Assembly (NCBI RefSeq): GCF_017306545.1 | Contig: NZ_JAFKID010000011.1 | Span: 62,001-126,000 of the forward strand | Direction of reading: 5' to 3' | DNA from: Mesorhizobium sp. | Lineage (GTDB): Bacteria; Pseudomonadota; Alphaproteobacteria; Rhizobiales; Rhizobiaceae | DNA: 64,000 nt | Shown here: one piece after another, positions 24,798-34,644 of the stretch | Layout: each line of letters opens with the position of its first letter | Position numbering within the stretch: the stretch's first letter is position 1 | Notes under the pieces: generated by a model | What the model saw: the letters and a program-made list of their open reading frames with translations, nothing else | What the model was told of the DNA's origin: nothing | Database searches by the model: none | Made by a program: the position numbers and the translations under genes

Positions 24798-24992
24798 GGT
24801 GCCGATGGCTCTTGGCTGTCTAGCGTCTCACAGGATAGCGCCGGTCGCGCCGTGCGTTATTGTCAATTAGTATAGCGCGTATCCGGCCGCCCGATAGCCG
24901 GCCGGCGACTTTTGAAAATCTCCGCGGCAAGCCTTGCCGCTTCGATCAATCCGGCCGAATGTGCGGCGCAGACCGCCACAGCAAGGCCCGCC

Positions 24993-25688
24993 ATGACCGC
25001 TTTCGCCATCCCCGCCCCCGCGCAACCGTCCGTCGCCATCGCCGGCAGCGACCGCCGCTTTCCGGTGCGCCGCATCTTCTGCGTCGGCCGCAATTATGCG
25101 GCCCATGCGCGCGAACTCGGCAATGACGAGCGCGACCCGCCTTTCTTCTTCACCAAACCGGCCGATGCCGTGGCCGATTCGGGCAGCACCATCCCCTATC
25201 CGCCGCTGACGAAAAATCTGCACCACGAAATCGAATTGGTCGTCGCCATCGGCAAGGCGGGCTTTCGCCTGACATCCGAGGCTGCGCTTTCGCATATCTG
25301 GGGCTACGGTGTCGGCGTCGACCTGACCCGCCGCGACCTTCAGGAGGTGGCGAAGAAGGCGGCGCGGCCGTGGGATTGGTCGAAGGCGTTCGACCGCTCG
25401 GCGCCCTGCGGGCCGGTGGTTCCGGCCGAAGAGACCGGCCATCCGGCAAGCGGCCGCATCTGGCTCGCCGTCAACGGCACGGTCAAGCAAGACGGCGACC
25501 TCGCCGAACTGATCTGGCCGGTCGCCGATATCGTGGCCATCTGCTCCGAGGCGGTCGAACTGCGACCCGGCGACATGATCTTCACCGGTACGCCAGCCGG
25601 CGTCGGACCGCTCGCTGCGGGAGACACGGTGACGGGCGGCGTCGACGGCATCGGCAGCATCGAGATCGCCATCGGGGCGCCGCGATGA
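24993..25688 (+). CDS. Fumarylacetoacetate hydrolase family protein (fumarylpyruvate hydrolase-like)
   Basis: Metal-dependent C-C hydrolase of the FAH fold, 231 residues. Landmarks are VRRIFCVGRNYAAHARELG near residue 25, PFFFTKPADAV near residue 52, the metal ligands in HHEIELVVAIG and GYGVGVDLTRRDLQ, and FTGTPAGVGPLAAGD near residue 200. Its size and its overlap (ATGA) with a zeta-class isomerase gene match the fumarylpyruvate hydrolase/maleylpyruvate isomerase pair of gentisate degradation. ATG 24993 is preferred to 24912 because it gives the usual family length. No gentisate dioxygenase gene is nearby, so the assignment is tentative. Confidence 0.88.
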   Translation: MTAFAIPAPAQPSVAIAGSDRRFPVRRIFCVGRNYAAHARELGNDERDPPFFFTKPADAVADSGSTIPYPPLTKNLHHEIELVVAIGKAGFRLTSEAALSHIWGYGVGVDLTRRDLQEVAKKAARPWDWSKAFDRSAPCGPVVPAEETGHPASGRIWLAVNGTVKQDGDLAELIWPVADIVAICSEAVELRPGDMIFTGTPAGVGPLAAGDTVTGGVDGIGSIEIAIGAPR

Positions 25689-26338
25689 CGGGCCTTGTCC
25701 TGCACAACTACTGGCGCTCCTCTACCTCATACCGCGTGCGCATCGCGCTCGCCATGAAGGGACTGGACTACGAATACGTTCCCCATCACCTGCGCTACGG
25801 CGAGCATCTGGAGCCCGCCTACAAGGCCGTGAACCCGCAGGGCCTCGTGCCGGCGCTGATCCTGGGGGACGGCCGGCTGCTCGCGCAATCGCTGGCGATC
25901 ATCGAATATCTGGACGAGACGGCGCCGGAACCGCCGCTTCTGCCGGCCACGGCGGCCGGCCGGGCGCGGGTGCGCATGCTGGCGCAGATCATCGCCTGCG
26001 ACATTCACCCGGTGAACAATCTGCGCGTGCTGACCAGCCTGCGCACCGTGTTCCGCGCCGGCGACCAGGACGTCGTCAACTGGTCCAGGCATTGGGTAAA
26101 CGAAGGCTTCCAGCCGCTTGAGACAATGCTTTCTTCTTCATCGGAAACCGGCACGTTCTGCCATGGAGACGCGCCCGGCCTTGCCGATATCTGCCTCGCC
26201 GCACAGGTGCTCAACAACACGCGCTTCGGCGTCGATATGAGCCCCTACCCGATGATTTCGCGCATCCACGAAGCCTGCATGGCGCTCCCGGCCTTCCAGC
26301 AGGCGGCGCCGAAGAACCAGATCGACGCCGAGAGCTGA
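25685..26338 (+). CDS. maiA: Maleylacetoacetate/maleylpyruvate isomerase (zeta-class GST)
   Basis: Glutathione-dependent cis-trans isomerase, 217 residues. The zeta-class active-site motif SSTSYRVRIAL is at residues 12-22. The glutathione site QGLVPALILGDGRLLAQSLA is at about residues 55-75, and the C-terminal helical domain includes PGLADICLAAQVLNN. It overlaps the hydrolase gene by four bases, so the two act in sequence: isomerise maleyl to fumaryl product, then hydrolyse it. The substrate could be maleylacetoacetate (tyrosine route) or maleylpyruvate (gentisate route); the upstream short FAH-family enzyme favours the second. Confidence 0.92.
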   Translation: MTGLVLHNYWRSSTSYRVRIALAMKGLDYEYVPHHLRYGEHLEPAYKAVNPQGLVPALILGDGRLLAQSLAIIEYLDETAPEPPLLPATAAGRARVRMLAQIIACDIHPVNNLRVLTSLRTVFRAGDQDVVNWSRHWVNEGFQPLETMLSSSSETGTFCHGDAPGLADICLAAQVLNNTRFGVDMSPYPMISRIHEACMALPAFQQAAPKNQIDAES

Positions 26339-26353
26339 GTCGAGGAGAACACC

Positions 26354-27394
26354 ATGAAAGCCGTCGTCATGGAAAAGTTCGGCGCGATGCCGTCCGTCCA
26401 GACCGTGCCCGACCCCTCGCCGGCCCCGGACGGCGTCGTCATCAAGGTCGAGGCGACCGGCCTTTGCCGCAGCGACTGGCACGGCCTGATGGGGCACGAT
26501 CCGGATATCCGCCTGCCGCATGTGCCCGGCCACGAACTTGCCGGCACGGTCGCGGCGGTCGGCCGCGACGTCACCCGCTGGCGCGCCGGCCAGCGCGTCA
26601 CCGTCCCCTTCGTCGCCGCCTGCGGGCGCTGCGCCGAATGCGCCTCGGGCAACCAGCAGGTCTGCGAGCACCAGTTCCAGCCGGGGTTCTCGGCCTGGGG
26701 CTCGTTCGCCGAATATGTCGCCATCGACCATGCCGACACGAATCTCGTCGCCCTGCCCGAGGCGATGGATTTCGCCACCGCCGCCAGCCTCGGCTGCCGC
26801 TTCGTCACTTCCTTTCGCGCCATCGTCGATCAGGGTCGGGTGAAACCGGGCGAATGGGTGGCGGTGCACGGCTGCGGCGGCGTCGGCCTGTCCGCCGTGA
26901 TGATCGCCTCGGCCATGGGCGCCAACGTCATCGCGGTCGATCTTTCCGACGAAAAGCTGGAGTTTGCCAAAAAGGTCGGCGCGGTGGCGACGGTCAACGC
27001 CTCGACCACGCCAAACGTCGTCAAGGCGATCAAGCAGATCACCAACGGCGGCGCGCATATGTCGATGGATGCGCTCGGCCACCCGGTCACATGCGCCAAC
27101 TCCATCAACAATTTGCGCCGGCGCGGCCGCCACGTGCAGGTCGGGCTGATGCTGGGCGACCACACGCATCCGCAGGTGCCGATGGCCAAGGTGATCGCCT
27201 TCGAACTGGAAATTTTGGGCAGCCACGGCATGCAGGCCTGGCGCTATCCGGCGATGATGGAGATGATCCGCTCGGGCAAGCTCAAGCCGGAGCTGTTGGT
27301 CGGCCGGCATTATGCACTGGACGAGGCGCCGGCCGCGCTGATGGCGATGGGCAGTTTCGAAGGGCTGGGCATCGGCGTCGTCACGCACTTCTGA
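26354..27394 (+). CDS. Zinc-dependent alcohol dehydrogenase
   Basis: Medium-chain NAD(P)-dependent dehydrogenase, 346 residues. The catalytic zinc ligands are in [14 protein letters not shown] (Cys37 region) and the GHE motif [10 protein letters not shown]. The structural zinc site has four cysteines in [15 protein letters not shown]. The Rossmann motif [14 protein letters not shown] is near residue 172. The start has GAGGAGAAC just upstream. It follows maiA by 15 bases and so may belong to the same operon, but its substrate is not evident from sequence. A palindromic repeat element follows within 10 bases of the stop. Confidence 0.92.
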   Translation: MKAVVMEKFGAMPSVQTVPDPSPAPDGVVIKVEATGLCRSDWHGLMGHDPDIRLPHVPGHELAGTVAAVGRDVTRWRAGQRVTVPFVAACGRCAECASGNQQVCEHQFQPGFSAWGSFAEYVAIDHADTNLVALPEAMDFATAASLGCRFVTSFRAIVDQGRVKPGEWVAVHGCGGVGLSAVMIASAMGANVIAVDLSDEKLEFAKKVGAVATVNASTTPNVVKAIKQITNGGAHMSMDALGHPVTCANSINNLRRRGRHVQVGLMLGDHTHPQVPMAKVIAFELEILGSHGMQAWRYPAMMEMIRSGKLKPELLVGRHYALDEAPAALMAMGSFEGLGIGVVTHF

Positions 27395-27401
27395 AACGCA
27401 G

Positions 27402-27573
27402 CGCCGCCCCTCATCGCCCTGCCGGGCACTTCTCCCCGTAAACGGGGCGAAGATCGCTTTCATCGGCGCTTTCGCAAATCGCTTGCGGCATGAAAAAGGG
27501 GCAAGACGGGCGGAGTACCCCTTCGCCCCGTTTACGGGGAGAAGGTGCCGGCAGGCGGATGAGAGGCGGCGCC
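27402..27573. repeat. Rhizobial dispersed palindrome, copy 1
   Basis: A 172-base element with matching ends (GCCGCCCCTCAT and GATGAGAGGCGGCGCC) and two internal palindromes: CTTCTCCCCGTAAACGGGGC near 27429 and CCCCGTTTACGGGGAGAAGG near 27525. It fills the gap between the alcohol dehydrogenase and MaoC genes, which converge. A shorter copy is at 63651-63776. Confidence 0.85.
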
Positions 27574-27587
27574 GACGCTCGCGAATA

Positions 27588-28073
27588 TCATGCAGCCGGC
27601 TTCTTGCGGCGCTCGTAGCACATCACCAGCGTCTCGGCGACGAGGGCCGGCTTCTCGCCGCCCTCGATCTCGACGGTGTTCGAGGCCTTGAGCAGATATT
27701 GCCCCGGCCCCTTCTGCTCCATCGACATCAGCACGGTGCGCAGCCTGACCCGCGAACCGGACTTGACGGGCGCAAGGAAGCGCACGCTGTCGATGCCGTA
27801 GTTGAAAGCGGCCTGCGTATTCTCCGGCATGATTCCCATTTCGAGGATCAGCGCGCCGATGACGGAGAGCGTGAGGTAGCCGTGCGCGATGGTGGTGCGC
27901 AGCGGGCTCTGGCGCCGCGCTCGCACCGGGTCCGTGTGAATCCACTGGCGGTCGCCCGTGCATTCGGCGAACTGATCGATGCGCGCCTGGTCGATCAGCG
28001 TCCAATCGGAGACGCCAAGCTCCTTGCCGACCATGGTTTTCAAGTCTTCGTAGGTCGGCGGGGGCTTGCTCAT
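27588..28073 (-). CDS. MaoC-like (R)-specific enoyl-CoA hydratase
   Basis: Hot-dog-fold hydratase of 161 residues. The hydratase-2 motif with its catalytic Asp/His pair is ECTGDRQWIHTDP at about residues 38-50, followed by TIAHGYLTLSVIG. Proteins of this type hydrate trans-2-enoyl-CoA to (R)-3-hydroxyacyl-CoA and can feed polyhydroxyalkanoate synthesis. The phasin gene 107 bases upstream on the same strand makes that link plausible here. Start 28073 (MSKPPPTYEDL) is preferred to 28100. Confidence 0.9.
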   Translation of the reverse strand: MSKPPPTYEDLKTMVGKELGVSDWTLIDQARIDQFAECTGDRQWIHTDPVRARRQSPLRTTIAHGYLTLSVIGALILEMGIMPENTQAAFNYGIDSVRFLAPVKSGSRVRLRTVLMSMEQKGPGQYLLKASNTVEIEGGEKPALVAETLVMCYERRKKPAA

Positions 28074-28179
28074 ATCGAAATCCAGCTGCTTCGCGTGCAT
28101 TGCCGCGGCACGAAGCCGACGGCGGCCAGCCGAATGCGCGGCCAGCCGGCAGCGGTCCTAACAGTCTTCCGGAACGAAG

Positions 28180-28611
28180 TCAGCTATTCTTGTCGTATCC
28201 CTGCCTGATCTCGGATACGGCTTCCTTGATGCGGTTGCGCAGGATATCGAGCGATTCGCCGCCCGACTTCTTCATCATGTCAGCGACTTCGCCGGCGTTC
28301 TTCACCGCCGTCTCGAACGACTTGCGGGCGAAGTCCGCCTGCTTGGCCATCATGTCCTTCGGCATGCCCGGCGCGCGGTAGCTTTGCGCCATGTCGGAGA
28401 TTTCGTGCAGCGACGCCTCCAGCATTTCGCGCTGCCGCGCCATGATGGAGGACGCGCCGGCGGCCGTGGCCCTGGCGGATTTCTCCAGCGCCTCGAGATT
28501 CTTGCGATGATGGTCGAGGATGGCGTCGACATCCACCTTCGGCATCTTCAGCTCCTCGCCGAACTTCGCGAACATATCCATGAAGGAATGGGATTCCGGT
28601 TGCTTGGCCAT
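28180..28611 (-). CDS. Phasin family protein
   Basis: Granule-associated protein of 143 residues that is almost wholly helical. It covers the Phasin_2 type pattern: DMFAKFGEELKMPKVDVDAI, then DHHRKNLEALEKSARATAAG, then a long amphipathic helix to the end. Such proteins coat polyhydroxyalkanoate granules and regulate their size. The start at 28611 begins MAKQPESHS; the open frame runs far upstream over the next gene with no match. It lies between the MaoC hydratase and the DUF445 gene, all leftward. Confidence 0.9.
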   Translation of the reverse strand: MAKQPESHSFMDMFAKFGEELKMPKVDVDAILDHHRKNLEALEKSARATAAGASSIMARQREMLEASLHEISDMAQSYRAPGMPKDMMAKQADFARKSFETAVKNAGEVADMMKKSGGESLDILRNRIKEAVSEIRQGYDKNS

Positions 28612-28685
28612 CGTCAGATCTCCCTTGGCGCCGCGCATATGAACGACGGCACAACCCAGAATAGACCAGCGCGGCAAACCGTCAA

Positions 28686-29984
28686 TCAGCGAAGAAAAAG
28701 CTGCTCGGCCGTGTAGAGGACAAGACCGGCGAGGCCGCCGACGATCATGCCGTTGAAGCGGATATATTGCAGGTCGCGGCCGATGTTGATCTCGATCAGC
28801 CGGGTCAGTTGGGCCAGGTCCCAGCGCCTGACCTGGTCGGCGATGAATTTCGACACGCCGCTTTTCTGGCTCTCGACGAAGGAGGCCAGCGCCACGACGA
28901 AGCCGTGGTTCATGTCGGCGCGAAGGGCCGGGTCGCGCGCCAGTTGCCCGCCGGCTTCGGCCAACAGACCGCCAAGATGGCCGGCGAGCGCAGACGATCC
29001 GGATTGCAGGTCCTGCTCGATGAACAGGCGCAGGCTTTCCCACATGTCGCCGGCAAGGCCGCGCACTTCGGCTCGTTCCAGCAGCGTGCGCTTCAGTTCC
29101 TCGGCCCGGCGCGCATAGGCCTTGGAATGCTCCAGCCTTTCGATGAACTGGTGGACGAACCGGTCGAACTCGGCGCGGATCGGATGCTCGGGGTCGGCGC
29201 GGATTTCCTCCAGCAACGAACCGGCCGAGCCGACGATCTTCTTCAACAGGTAGGCGTCGGCGCGAAACAGGTTGAACAGCGTCGGCAATTCCTCGCGGAT
29301 CTTTTCGCGCATCGCCGCCAGCGCCTGCTCGTCGTTGAGGAAACGGCCGATCACCCGCGTGAATTCGTCCAGCAGCTTCTGGTGGCGGCGATCTTCGGTA
29401 AACGCCGTGAGCAGGCCGGCCGCGAACGGCGCCACCTCGATCTTTTCCAGTTGCGCCATCATGCGCCCGGCAATGAAATCGCGCAGGCCGGACTGCTCGA
29501 TGGCGCCGAGCATCTGCGGCGCCAGCCGGCCGATGAAGCGCGACAGGCCGGCGGCGCGCTGCCGATCTGATAGCCAGTCCGCCACAAGGGCTGCGAAATC
29601 CAGCTCGTTCAGCTTCTCGCGCACCGGTCCGGGCGAGAGGAAGTTGGCTTCGATGAAGCGGCCGAGATTGTCGGCGATGCGGTTCTGGTTGGCCGGGATA
29701 ATGGCCGTGTGCGGGATCGGCAGGCCGAGCGGCCGCCGAAACAGCGCCACCACGGCATACCAGTCGGCCAGACCGCCGATGGTGGCCGCCTCGGCGAAAG
29801 CGGCGACGAAACCGAGCCACGGATATTGCCCCTGGAACGACCGCGCGGCGACGAAGATCGCCACGCACAGCGCCAGCGCAGCGGCTGCGGCGACCTTGGT
29901 GCGCCGCAACGCGGCAAGCTTCGCGTCCGCCGCCTGCGTCGCCTCGCCGGCGGGAAGACCCTGATTCGATTTCACCTGCGGCAT
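28686..29984 (-). CDS. DUF445 membrane protein
   Basis: Inner-membrane protein of the DUF445 family, 432 residues from ATG 29984. It has a hydrophobic N-terminal helix pair around residues 32-75, which carries the family signature FAEAATIGGLADWYAVVALF, then long charged helices, and a final anchor (MIVGGLAGLVLYTAEQLFL). The role is unknown. The open frame extends 67 residues upstream but the extension is basic and low-complexity. It is 75 bases upstream of the phasin gene on the same strand. Confidence 0.9.
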   Translation of the reverse strand: MPQVKSNQGLPAGEATQAADAKLAALRRTKVAAAAALALCVAIFVAARSFQGQYPWLGFVAAFAEAATIGGLADWYAVVALFRRPLGLPIPHTAIIPANQNRIADNLGRFIEANFLSPGPVREKLNELDFAALVADWLSDRQRAAGLSRFIGRLAPQMLGAIEQSGLRDFIAGRMMAQLEKIEVAPFAAGLLTAFTEDRRHQKLLDEFTRVIGRFLNDEQALAAMREKIREELPTLFNLFRADAYLLKKIVGSAGSLLEEIRADPEHPIRAEFDRFVHQFIERLEHSKAYARRAEELKRTLLERAEVRGLAGDMWESLRLFIEQDLQSGSSALAGHLGGLLAEAGGQLARDPALRADMNHGFVVALASFVESQKSGVSKFIADQVRRWDLAQLTRLIEINIGRDLQYIRFNGMIVGGLAGLVLYTAEQLFLR

Positions 29985-30263
29985 CGCGATCCTGTCTGCA
30001 CAAAGCACCTCACGCCCGCCGCCATGCCGGGCGGCGAACCCTCCTGACATCGGATTTCCACCGGCGCGGCGCAATGGGCGATCGCCCACAACGGCCGCAA
30101 AACCCGCCGCTCGGGGCTTCGCGCGGCCGGGCCGGCACGGCATGGCGCGTTGCCTGCGAAGTAATTCCGTCTGCCTGGCAGGCACTTTTGGGTACTGTCA
30201 TACTGGCGTCGCCGGGATCGCTTCTGTAGTTGTTGCGTCCCGATAACAACGATGAGGACACCG

Positions 30264-31253
30264 ATGGCCAGCCGGAACATCGACAACGCCTTCACAGCCC
30301 GCTCCCGGACCGGAGCTTCTTCCGAACCCACTTATGCCGGTGCGCTCTCTTTCATGCGCCGCCGCTACAGCAAAGACGTCAAGGGCGCCGACGCCGTCGT
30401 CTGGGGCATTCCCTTCGATGCCGCGGTGACGAATCGCCCCGGCGCGCGCTTCGGGCCGCAGGCGATCCGCCGCGCCTCGGCGATCATGGACAACGACCCG
30501 CAATATCCCTTCCACCGCGACCTGTTCGACAAGCTCGCGGTGGTCGACTACGGCGACTGCCTGCTGGACACCGGCAATCACAACAAGACGCCGGCGACCA
30601 TCGAGCGGGAAGCAGCGAAAATCCTCAAGTCCGGCGCGTCCCTTTTGACACTGGGCGGCGACCATTTCGTCACCTATCCGCTGCTCAAGGCGCATGCGGC
30701 GCTCCACGGCCCGCTGGCGCTGGTGCAGTTCGACGCGCATCAGGACACCTGGCCGGACGACGGCAGGCGCATCGACCACGGCTCCTTCGTCGGCCGCGCC
30801 GTGAAGGAAGGGCTGATCGATCCGGACCGCTCGATCCAGATCGGCATCCGCACCCATGCGCCGGAAACGTTCGGCATCAAGATCATCCACGGCTACGAGG
30901 TGGAGGAGATGCGGGCGTCCGATCTCGCCTACGCCATCGTCGAGCGCACCGGCGGCATCAAGACCTACGTGACCTTCGACATCGACTGCCTCGACCCGGC
31001 CTTCGCGCCGGGAACCGGCACGCCGGTCGCCGGCGGGCCGTCCACGGCGAAAATCCTGTCGACGCTGCGCCAGATCGGCCAGGTCGATATCGTCGGCGCC
31101 GACGTGGTGGAGGTTGCACCGGCCTACGATCATGCCGATATAACGGCCATCGCCGGTTCCGCCGTCGCCATGCACTATCTCGGCTTGCTGGCCGAGCGGC
31201 GGGCGCGCTACGAGGACGGCAACGGCAATGTCAATCAGGGCCAGGACATCTGA
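30264..31253 (+). CDS. speB: Agmatinase (ureohydrolase family)
   Basis: Manganese hydrolase that splits agmatine to putrescine and urea, 329 residues. The binuclear metal ligands are in TLGGDHFVTYP, VQFDAHQDTW and TFDIDCLDPAFAPGTGTP, with GGPS before the following helix. The family loop GARFGPQAIRRAS is near residue 58. The ATG has GAGG seven bases upstream. argC starts 31 bases after the stop, so the two genes may share a transcript for arginine-related metabolism. Other ureohydrolases (guanidinobutyrase, proclavaminate hydrolase) are near relatives, so the precise substrate is inferred. Confidence 0.92.
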   Translation: MASRNIDNAFTARSRTGASSEPTYAGALSFMRRRYSKDVKGADAVVWGIPFDAAVTNRPGARFGPQAIRRASAIMDNDPQYPFHRDLFDKLAVVDYGDCLLDTGNHNKTPATIEREAAKILKSGASLLTLGGDHFVTYPLLKAHAALHGPLALVQFDAHQDTWPDDGRRIDHGSFVGRAVKEGLIDPDRSIQIGIRTHAPETFGIKIIHGYEVEEMRASDLAYAIVERTGGIKTYVTFDIDCLDPAFAPGTGTPVAGGPSTAKILSTLRQIGQVDIVGADVVEVAPAYDHADITAIAGSAVAMHYLGLLAERRARYEDGNGNVNQGQDI

Positions 31254-31284
31254 GCCGGACCACAGGCTTTTGGGAACGACAGGC

Positions 31285-32217
31285 ATGAAACCGAAAATCT
31301 TCATCGACGGCGAACACGGCACCACCGGGCTGCAAATCCGGGCGCTGCTGGCCGACCGTAACGATATCGAAGTAATCTCGGTGCCTGTCGAACGCCGCAA
31401 GGATGCCGCCGCGCGCGCCGATGCGCTCAACGGGGCCGACGTCGCCGTCCTGTGCCTGCCGGACGACGCAGCGAAGGAAAGCGTGTCGCTGATCGCCAAC
31501 GACACGACCCGCGTCATCGACGCCTCGACCGCCCATCGCACCGCCGAAGGCTGGGAATACGGCTTTGCCGAGATGGATTCGGCGCAACCCCGGCGCATCG
31601 CCGAAGCCAAGCGAGTCGCCAATCCCGGCTGCTGGCCGCAGGGGCCGATCGCCACGCTGCGGCCGCTGATCGCCGCCGGTCTCCTGCCCGCCGATTACCC
31701 GGTCACGGTCAACGGCGTCACCGGCTATTCCGGCGGCGGACGGCCGATGATCGAGGACTATGCCGCCAAGGGCGACGACGCGCCGGAATTCCTGCCCTAC
31801 GGCCTGACGCTGAAGCACAAGCACGTGCCGGAGCTGCGCCGCTATGCCGGCCTGTCGCGCGACCCGATCATGCAGCCGGCCGTCGGCAATTTCGCGCAAG
31901 GCATGATCACGGTCGTGCCCTTGCAGCTGGAAGGGTTGCCGAAGGTGCCGAAGGGCGCCGACCTGCATGCGGCGCTCGCCGATCACTATGCCGGCATCGA
32001 CGGCGGCGTGGTCGAGGTCGCGCCCTATGCCGACGCTGAGCGCCTGCCCGACCTCCAGCCGGAGGAATACAACGGCACCAACCGCATGAAGCTCTACGTC
32101 TTCGCCAACGACGCCCGCGCGCAGGCGCTGCTGGTCGCCGTCTACGACAATCTCGGCAAGGGCGCCTCGGGGGCGGCCGTGCAGAACCTCGACCTGATGC
32201 TGGGCCTGAAGCCTTGA
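31285..32217 (+). CDS. argC: N-acetyl-gamma-glutamyl-phosphate reductase (type 2)
   Basis: Arginine biosynthesis enzyme that reduces N-acetylglutamyl phosphate to its semialdehyde with NADPH; 310 residues, the short type 2 form of alphaproteobacteria. The N-terminal NADP motif is DGEHGTTGLQIRALL, the active-site cysteine is in VANPGCWPQG near residue 115, and the substrate loop is GYSGGGRPMIEDY. The downstream kinase-like gene starts within the argC stop (TTGA), implying coupling. Identity is firm. Confidence 0.96.
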   Translation: MKPKIFIDGEHGTTGLQIRALLADRNDIEVISVPVERRKDAAARADALNGADVAVLCLPDDAAKESVSLIANDTTRVIDASTAHRTAEGWEYGFAEMDSAQPRRIAEAKRVANPGCWPQGPIATLRPLIAAGLLPADYPVTVNGVTGYSGGGRPMIEDYAAKGDDAPEFLPYGLTLKHKHVPELRRYAGLSRDPIMQPAVGNFAQGMITVVPLQLEGLPKVPKGADLHAALADHYAGIDGGVVEVAPYADAERLPDLQPEEYNGTNRMKLYVFANDARAQALLVAVYDNLGKGASGAAVQNLDLMLGLKP

Positions 32218-33056
32218 CGCTGCCGCGGCGTTTCCCGCGCCGCTGGAAAATCGCCGCCGCCGAACTGATCGCCGAGACGTTTTCCAGCCGCATCTGGAAA
32301 GCGACCCGCGAGGACGGCTCGCTTGCGGTCGTCAAGGCGCTGAAACCGTTCGACGACGTCGAGGACGAATTGCGCGGCGCTTTTTATCTGCGCTGGCGCG
32401 ACGGCCATGGCGCCGTGCGCCTGCTCGGCCGCGACCGCATGGACATGCTGCTGGACTATGCCGGGGAACGCCATCTGACGGCCGTACTCGATGCCGAAGG
32501 CGATGCGGCGACCACCGAAATCGCAGCCGACGTCATGGCAAGGCTCCACGCCCCTTCCCGGCGGCGGGCGCCTGCGGACTTGCAGCCGCTGCACGAGCGG
32601 TTTGCAGCGCTTTTCGACAAGGCACGCGCCAATGGCGCGGCAAAGACGAACAGCCTCTACGGCGAAGCCGCGCGGATCGCCGAAGGGCTGCTGTCCGACC
32701 CGCAGGACGTGCGGCCGCTGCATGGCGACCTGCATCACGACAACATCATGGAAGGTGAACGCGGCTGGCTCGCCATCGACCCGAAGGGGGTGTTGGGCGA
32801 CGCCGGCTTCGACGCCGCCAACCTGTTTTATAACCCGCTCGACCGCGACGATCTCTGCCTAGACCCCGACCGCATCGCGCGCATGGCATCGGTGTTTTCG
32901 CGCAGCATGGGCCACGAGCCGCGCCGGCTGATGGACCACGCCGTCGCTTATGGCGCGCTTTCGGCGGCCTGGCATGCGGGAGACGGCAACCACAAGGACG
33001 AGCAGCGCGAACTGGCAGTGGCGGCCGCCATTCGCGCCGTGCGCCTCAGCTTCTGA
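32214..33056 (+). CDS. Aminoglycoside/hydroxyurea-type phosphotransferase (APH(6)/Hur family)
   Basis: Protein-kinase-fold small-molecule kinase of 280 residues, started by TTG overlapping the argC stop. The catalytic loop [11 protein letters not shown] is near residue 168, and the metal-binding segment [20 protein letters not shown] follows; this version is typical of the family holding streptomycin 6-kinases. Chromosomal members are often silent or have another natural substrate, so resistance should not be assumed. Its last 11 bases overlap the 3' end of ctaA on the opposite strand. Confidence 0.88.
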   Translation: MTLPRRFPRRWKIAAAELIAETFSSRIWKATREDGSLAVVKALKPFDDVEDELRGAFYLRWRDGHGAVRLLGRDRMDMLLDYAGERHLTAVLDAEGDAATTEIAADVMARLHAPSRRRAPADLQPLHERFAALFDKARANGAAKTNSLYGEAARIAEGLLSDPQDVRPLHGDLHHDNIMEGERGWLAIDPKGVLGDAGFDAANLFYNPLDRDDLCLDPDRIARMASVFSRSMGHEPRRLMDHAVAYGALSAAWHAGDGNHKDEQRELAVAAAIRAVRLSF

Positions 33057-34140
33057 CCTCGACCTCGTGCGGCAAGGGGTAAGCCCCCTTGGTGCCGCGC
33101 CAGTGGGCGGTGGCGAAGATCAGCACCACGATGGCGACGACCTGATGCGTCAGCGCGACGTCCATCGGCGCCTGCATCAAGAGCGTGCTGACGCCGATGG
33201 CGGCCTGCACCGTCACCAACCCGAACAACACCCAGGCGCGCCGCACATGCGTCGTTCCCGGCAGGGCGCGCGTCGTCGCGACCGCGTGCCACAGCACGAC
33301 CAGGAATACGGTATAAGCGAACATGCGGTGGATGAACTGCACGGTCTTCGGGTTTTCGAACAGGTTGCGCCAGGCCGGTTCGATGATGAAAAGATCTCCC
33401 GGAATGACGGCGCCGTCCATCAGCGGCCAGGTGTTGTAGGTCAAGCCGGCATGAAGGCCGGCGACCAGGCCGCCGAGATAGATCTGCCCCAGCACCATCA
33501 GCACCAGCAGGCCGGCGAAGCGCTGGATGCCGCGCGGCGCCGGCCCCTGCGAATAGACAGCAAGGCCGCGCGCCACATAGGCGACCGCGACGATGATGAT
33601 ACAGGCCATGGTAAGATGCGTCGCCAGCCGGTACTGGCTGACCGAAACCCGTTCCGCCAGGCCGGAAGCCACCATCCACCAGCCTATCGCGCCTTGCAGC
33701 CCGCCGAGCGCCAGGATGCCGACTAGCTTCGGTTTGAGGCCGCGCTCAAGTCGGCCGGCCACCCAGAACAGGACAAGCGGGATCGCCACCAGGAAGCCGA
33801 CGCCGCGCGCCAGCAGCCGATGCGACCATTCCCACCAGAAGATGCCCTTGAATTCGCCCAGCGTCATATCCTTGTTGAGCTGCTGGAACTGCGGAATCTG
33901 CTGGTACTTCGTGAATTCCTCCTGCCATTCCGCCTGGTTCAACGGCGGAATGACGCCGTGAATCGGCTGCCATTCGGTGATCGACAAGCCCGAGCCGGTC
34001 ATGCGCGTGGCGCCGCCGACCATCACCAGGGCGACCAGGACCAGAAGCACCAGATAAAGCCAGCCGCGCACCAGCGTACGGTTGCCGAGATCGCGGTTGC
34101 GGGCGGCGAGCGGCGCAGAAGGTTCGGCAATGGCGGCCAT
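33046..34140 (-). CDS. ctaA: Heme A synthase
   Basis: Inner-membrane COX15-type enzyme that oxidises the C8 methyl of heme O to give heme A for cytochrome oxidase; 364 residues and eight helices. The four helix-borne histidines expected to hold the two hemes are in [30 protein letters not shown] and [10 protein letters not shown]. The lumen-type loop after the first helix ([19 protein letters not shown]) is conserved. ATG 34140 is preferred to 34197. It converges with the APH-type gene, sharing an 11-base tail overlap. Confidence 0.95.
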   Translation of the reverse strand: MAAIAEPSAPLAARNRDLGNRTLVRGWLYLVLLVLVALVMVGGATRMTGSGLSITEWQPIHGVIPPLNQAEWQEEFTKYQQIPQFQQLNKDMTLGEFKGIFWWEWSHRLLARGVGFLVAIPLVLFWVAGRLERGLKPKLVGILALGGLQGAIGWWMVASGLAERVSVSQYRLATHLTMACIIIVAVAYVARGLAVYSQGPAPRGIQRFAGLLVLMVLGQIYLGGLVAGLHAGLTYNTWPLMDGAVIPGDLFIIEPAWRNLFENPKTVQFIHRMFAYTVFLVVLWHAVATTRALPGTTHVRRAWVLFGLVTVQAAIGVSTLLMQAPMDVALTHQVVAIVVLIFATAHWRGTKGAYPLPHEVEVRS

Positions 34141-34310
34141 GGCGACGGCTCCGACGGCAGAATAGCGGACGTATAAGCGGCCGAACTGGTGGACCAAGGG
34201 ACGGCGGCTGGCAAGCCCGGCCGGCGCGGCACGCCGTCGCGCCGGGCCGGACGGGTTGCGCGGCCGCGGCTTTGGCCCTATCGAGCGCGGGTGAAAGCGA
34301 GGCCGACGCC

Positions 34311-34526
34311 ATGCCTGTGCGCCTGAAAAAGCTGATCGGAACCGTGTTGCTGGTGCTGCTGGTGATCGTCTATGCGATCGCCGCGACGCTGGTGGCGGTG
34401 GCGCAGCTTTCCGAATCCGGACCGCTCACGCACCTGCTGTTCTTCCTGCTCAGCGGCCTTTTGTGGGTGCTGCCGGCCATGGGCATCATCAAGTGGATGA
34501 TCGCCGAGCCGCGCGCGAAGGGCTGA
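34311..34526 (+). CDS. DUF2842 small membrane protein
   Basis: A 71-residue protein with two helices ([20 protein letters not shown] and [20 protein letters not shown]) and short charged ends, matching the DUF2842 family of alphaproteobacteria. The function is unknown. It is divergent from ctaA, with 170 bases between starts, and members of this family are often found near ctaA. The start at 34311 removes a non-conserved 13-residue extension. Confidence 0.85.
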   Translation: MPVRLKKLIGTVLLVLLVIVYAIAATLVAVAQLSESGPLTHLLFFLLSGLLWVLPAMGIIKWMIAEPRAKG

Positions 34527-34644
34527 CGGCACCGGTTTCGCTGTCCAGGCGCTTTGTCATTCCTTCATCTTTTGTCCCTAGCCTTGCCGCGCCCCCATAT
34601 GCCGACAAGCCCGCGAGGGCGGCTAGTCCATCAGGGACATGACG

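Noticed and set aside
32214-33056. Acquired antibiotic-resistance gene
   Set aside because: The kinase is of the APH(6)/Hur family, but it has host-like composition, is coupled to argC and has no mobile element nearby; it is more likely a resident enzyme.
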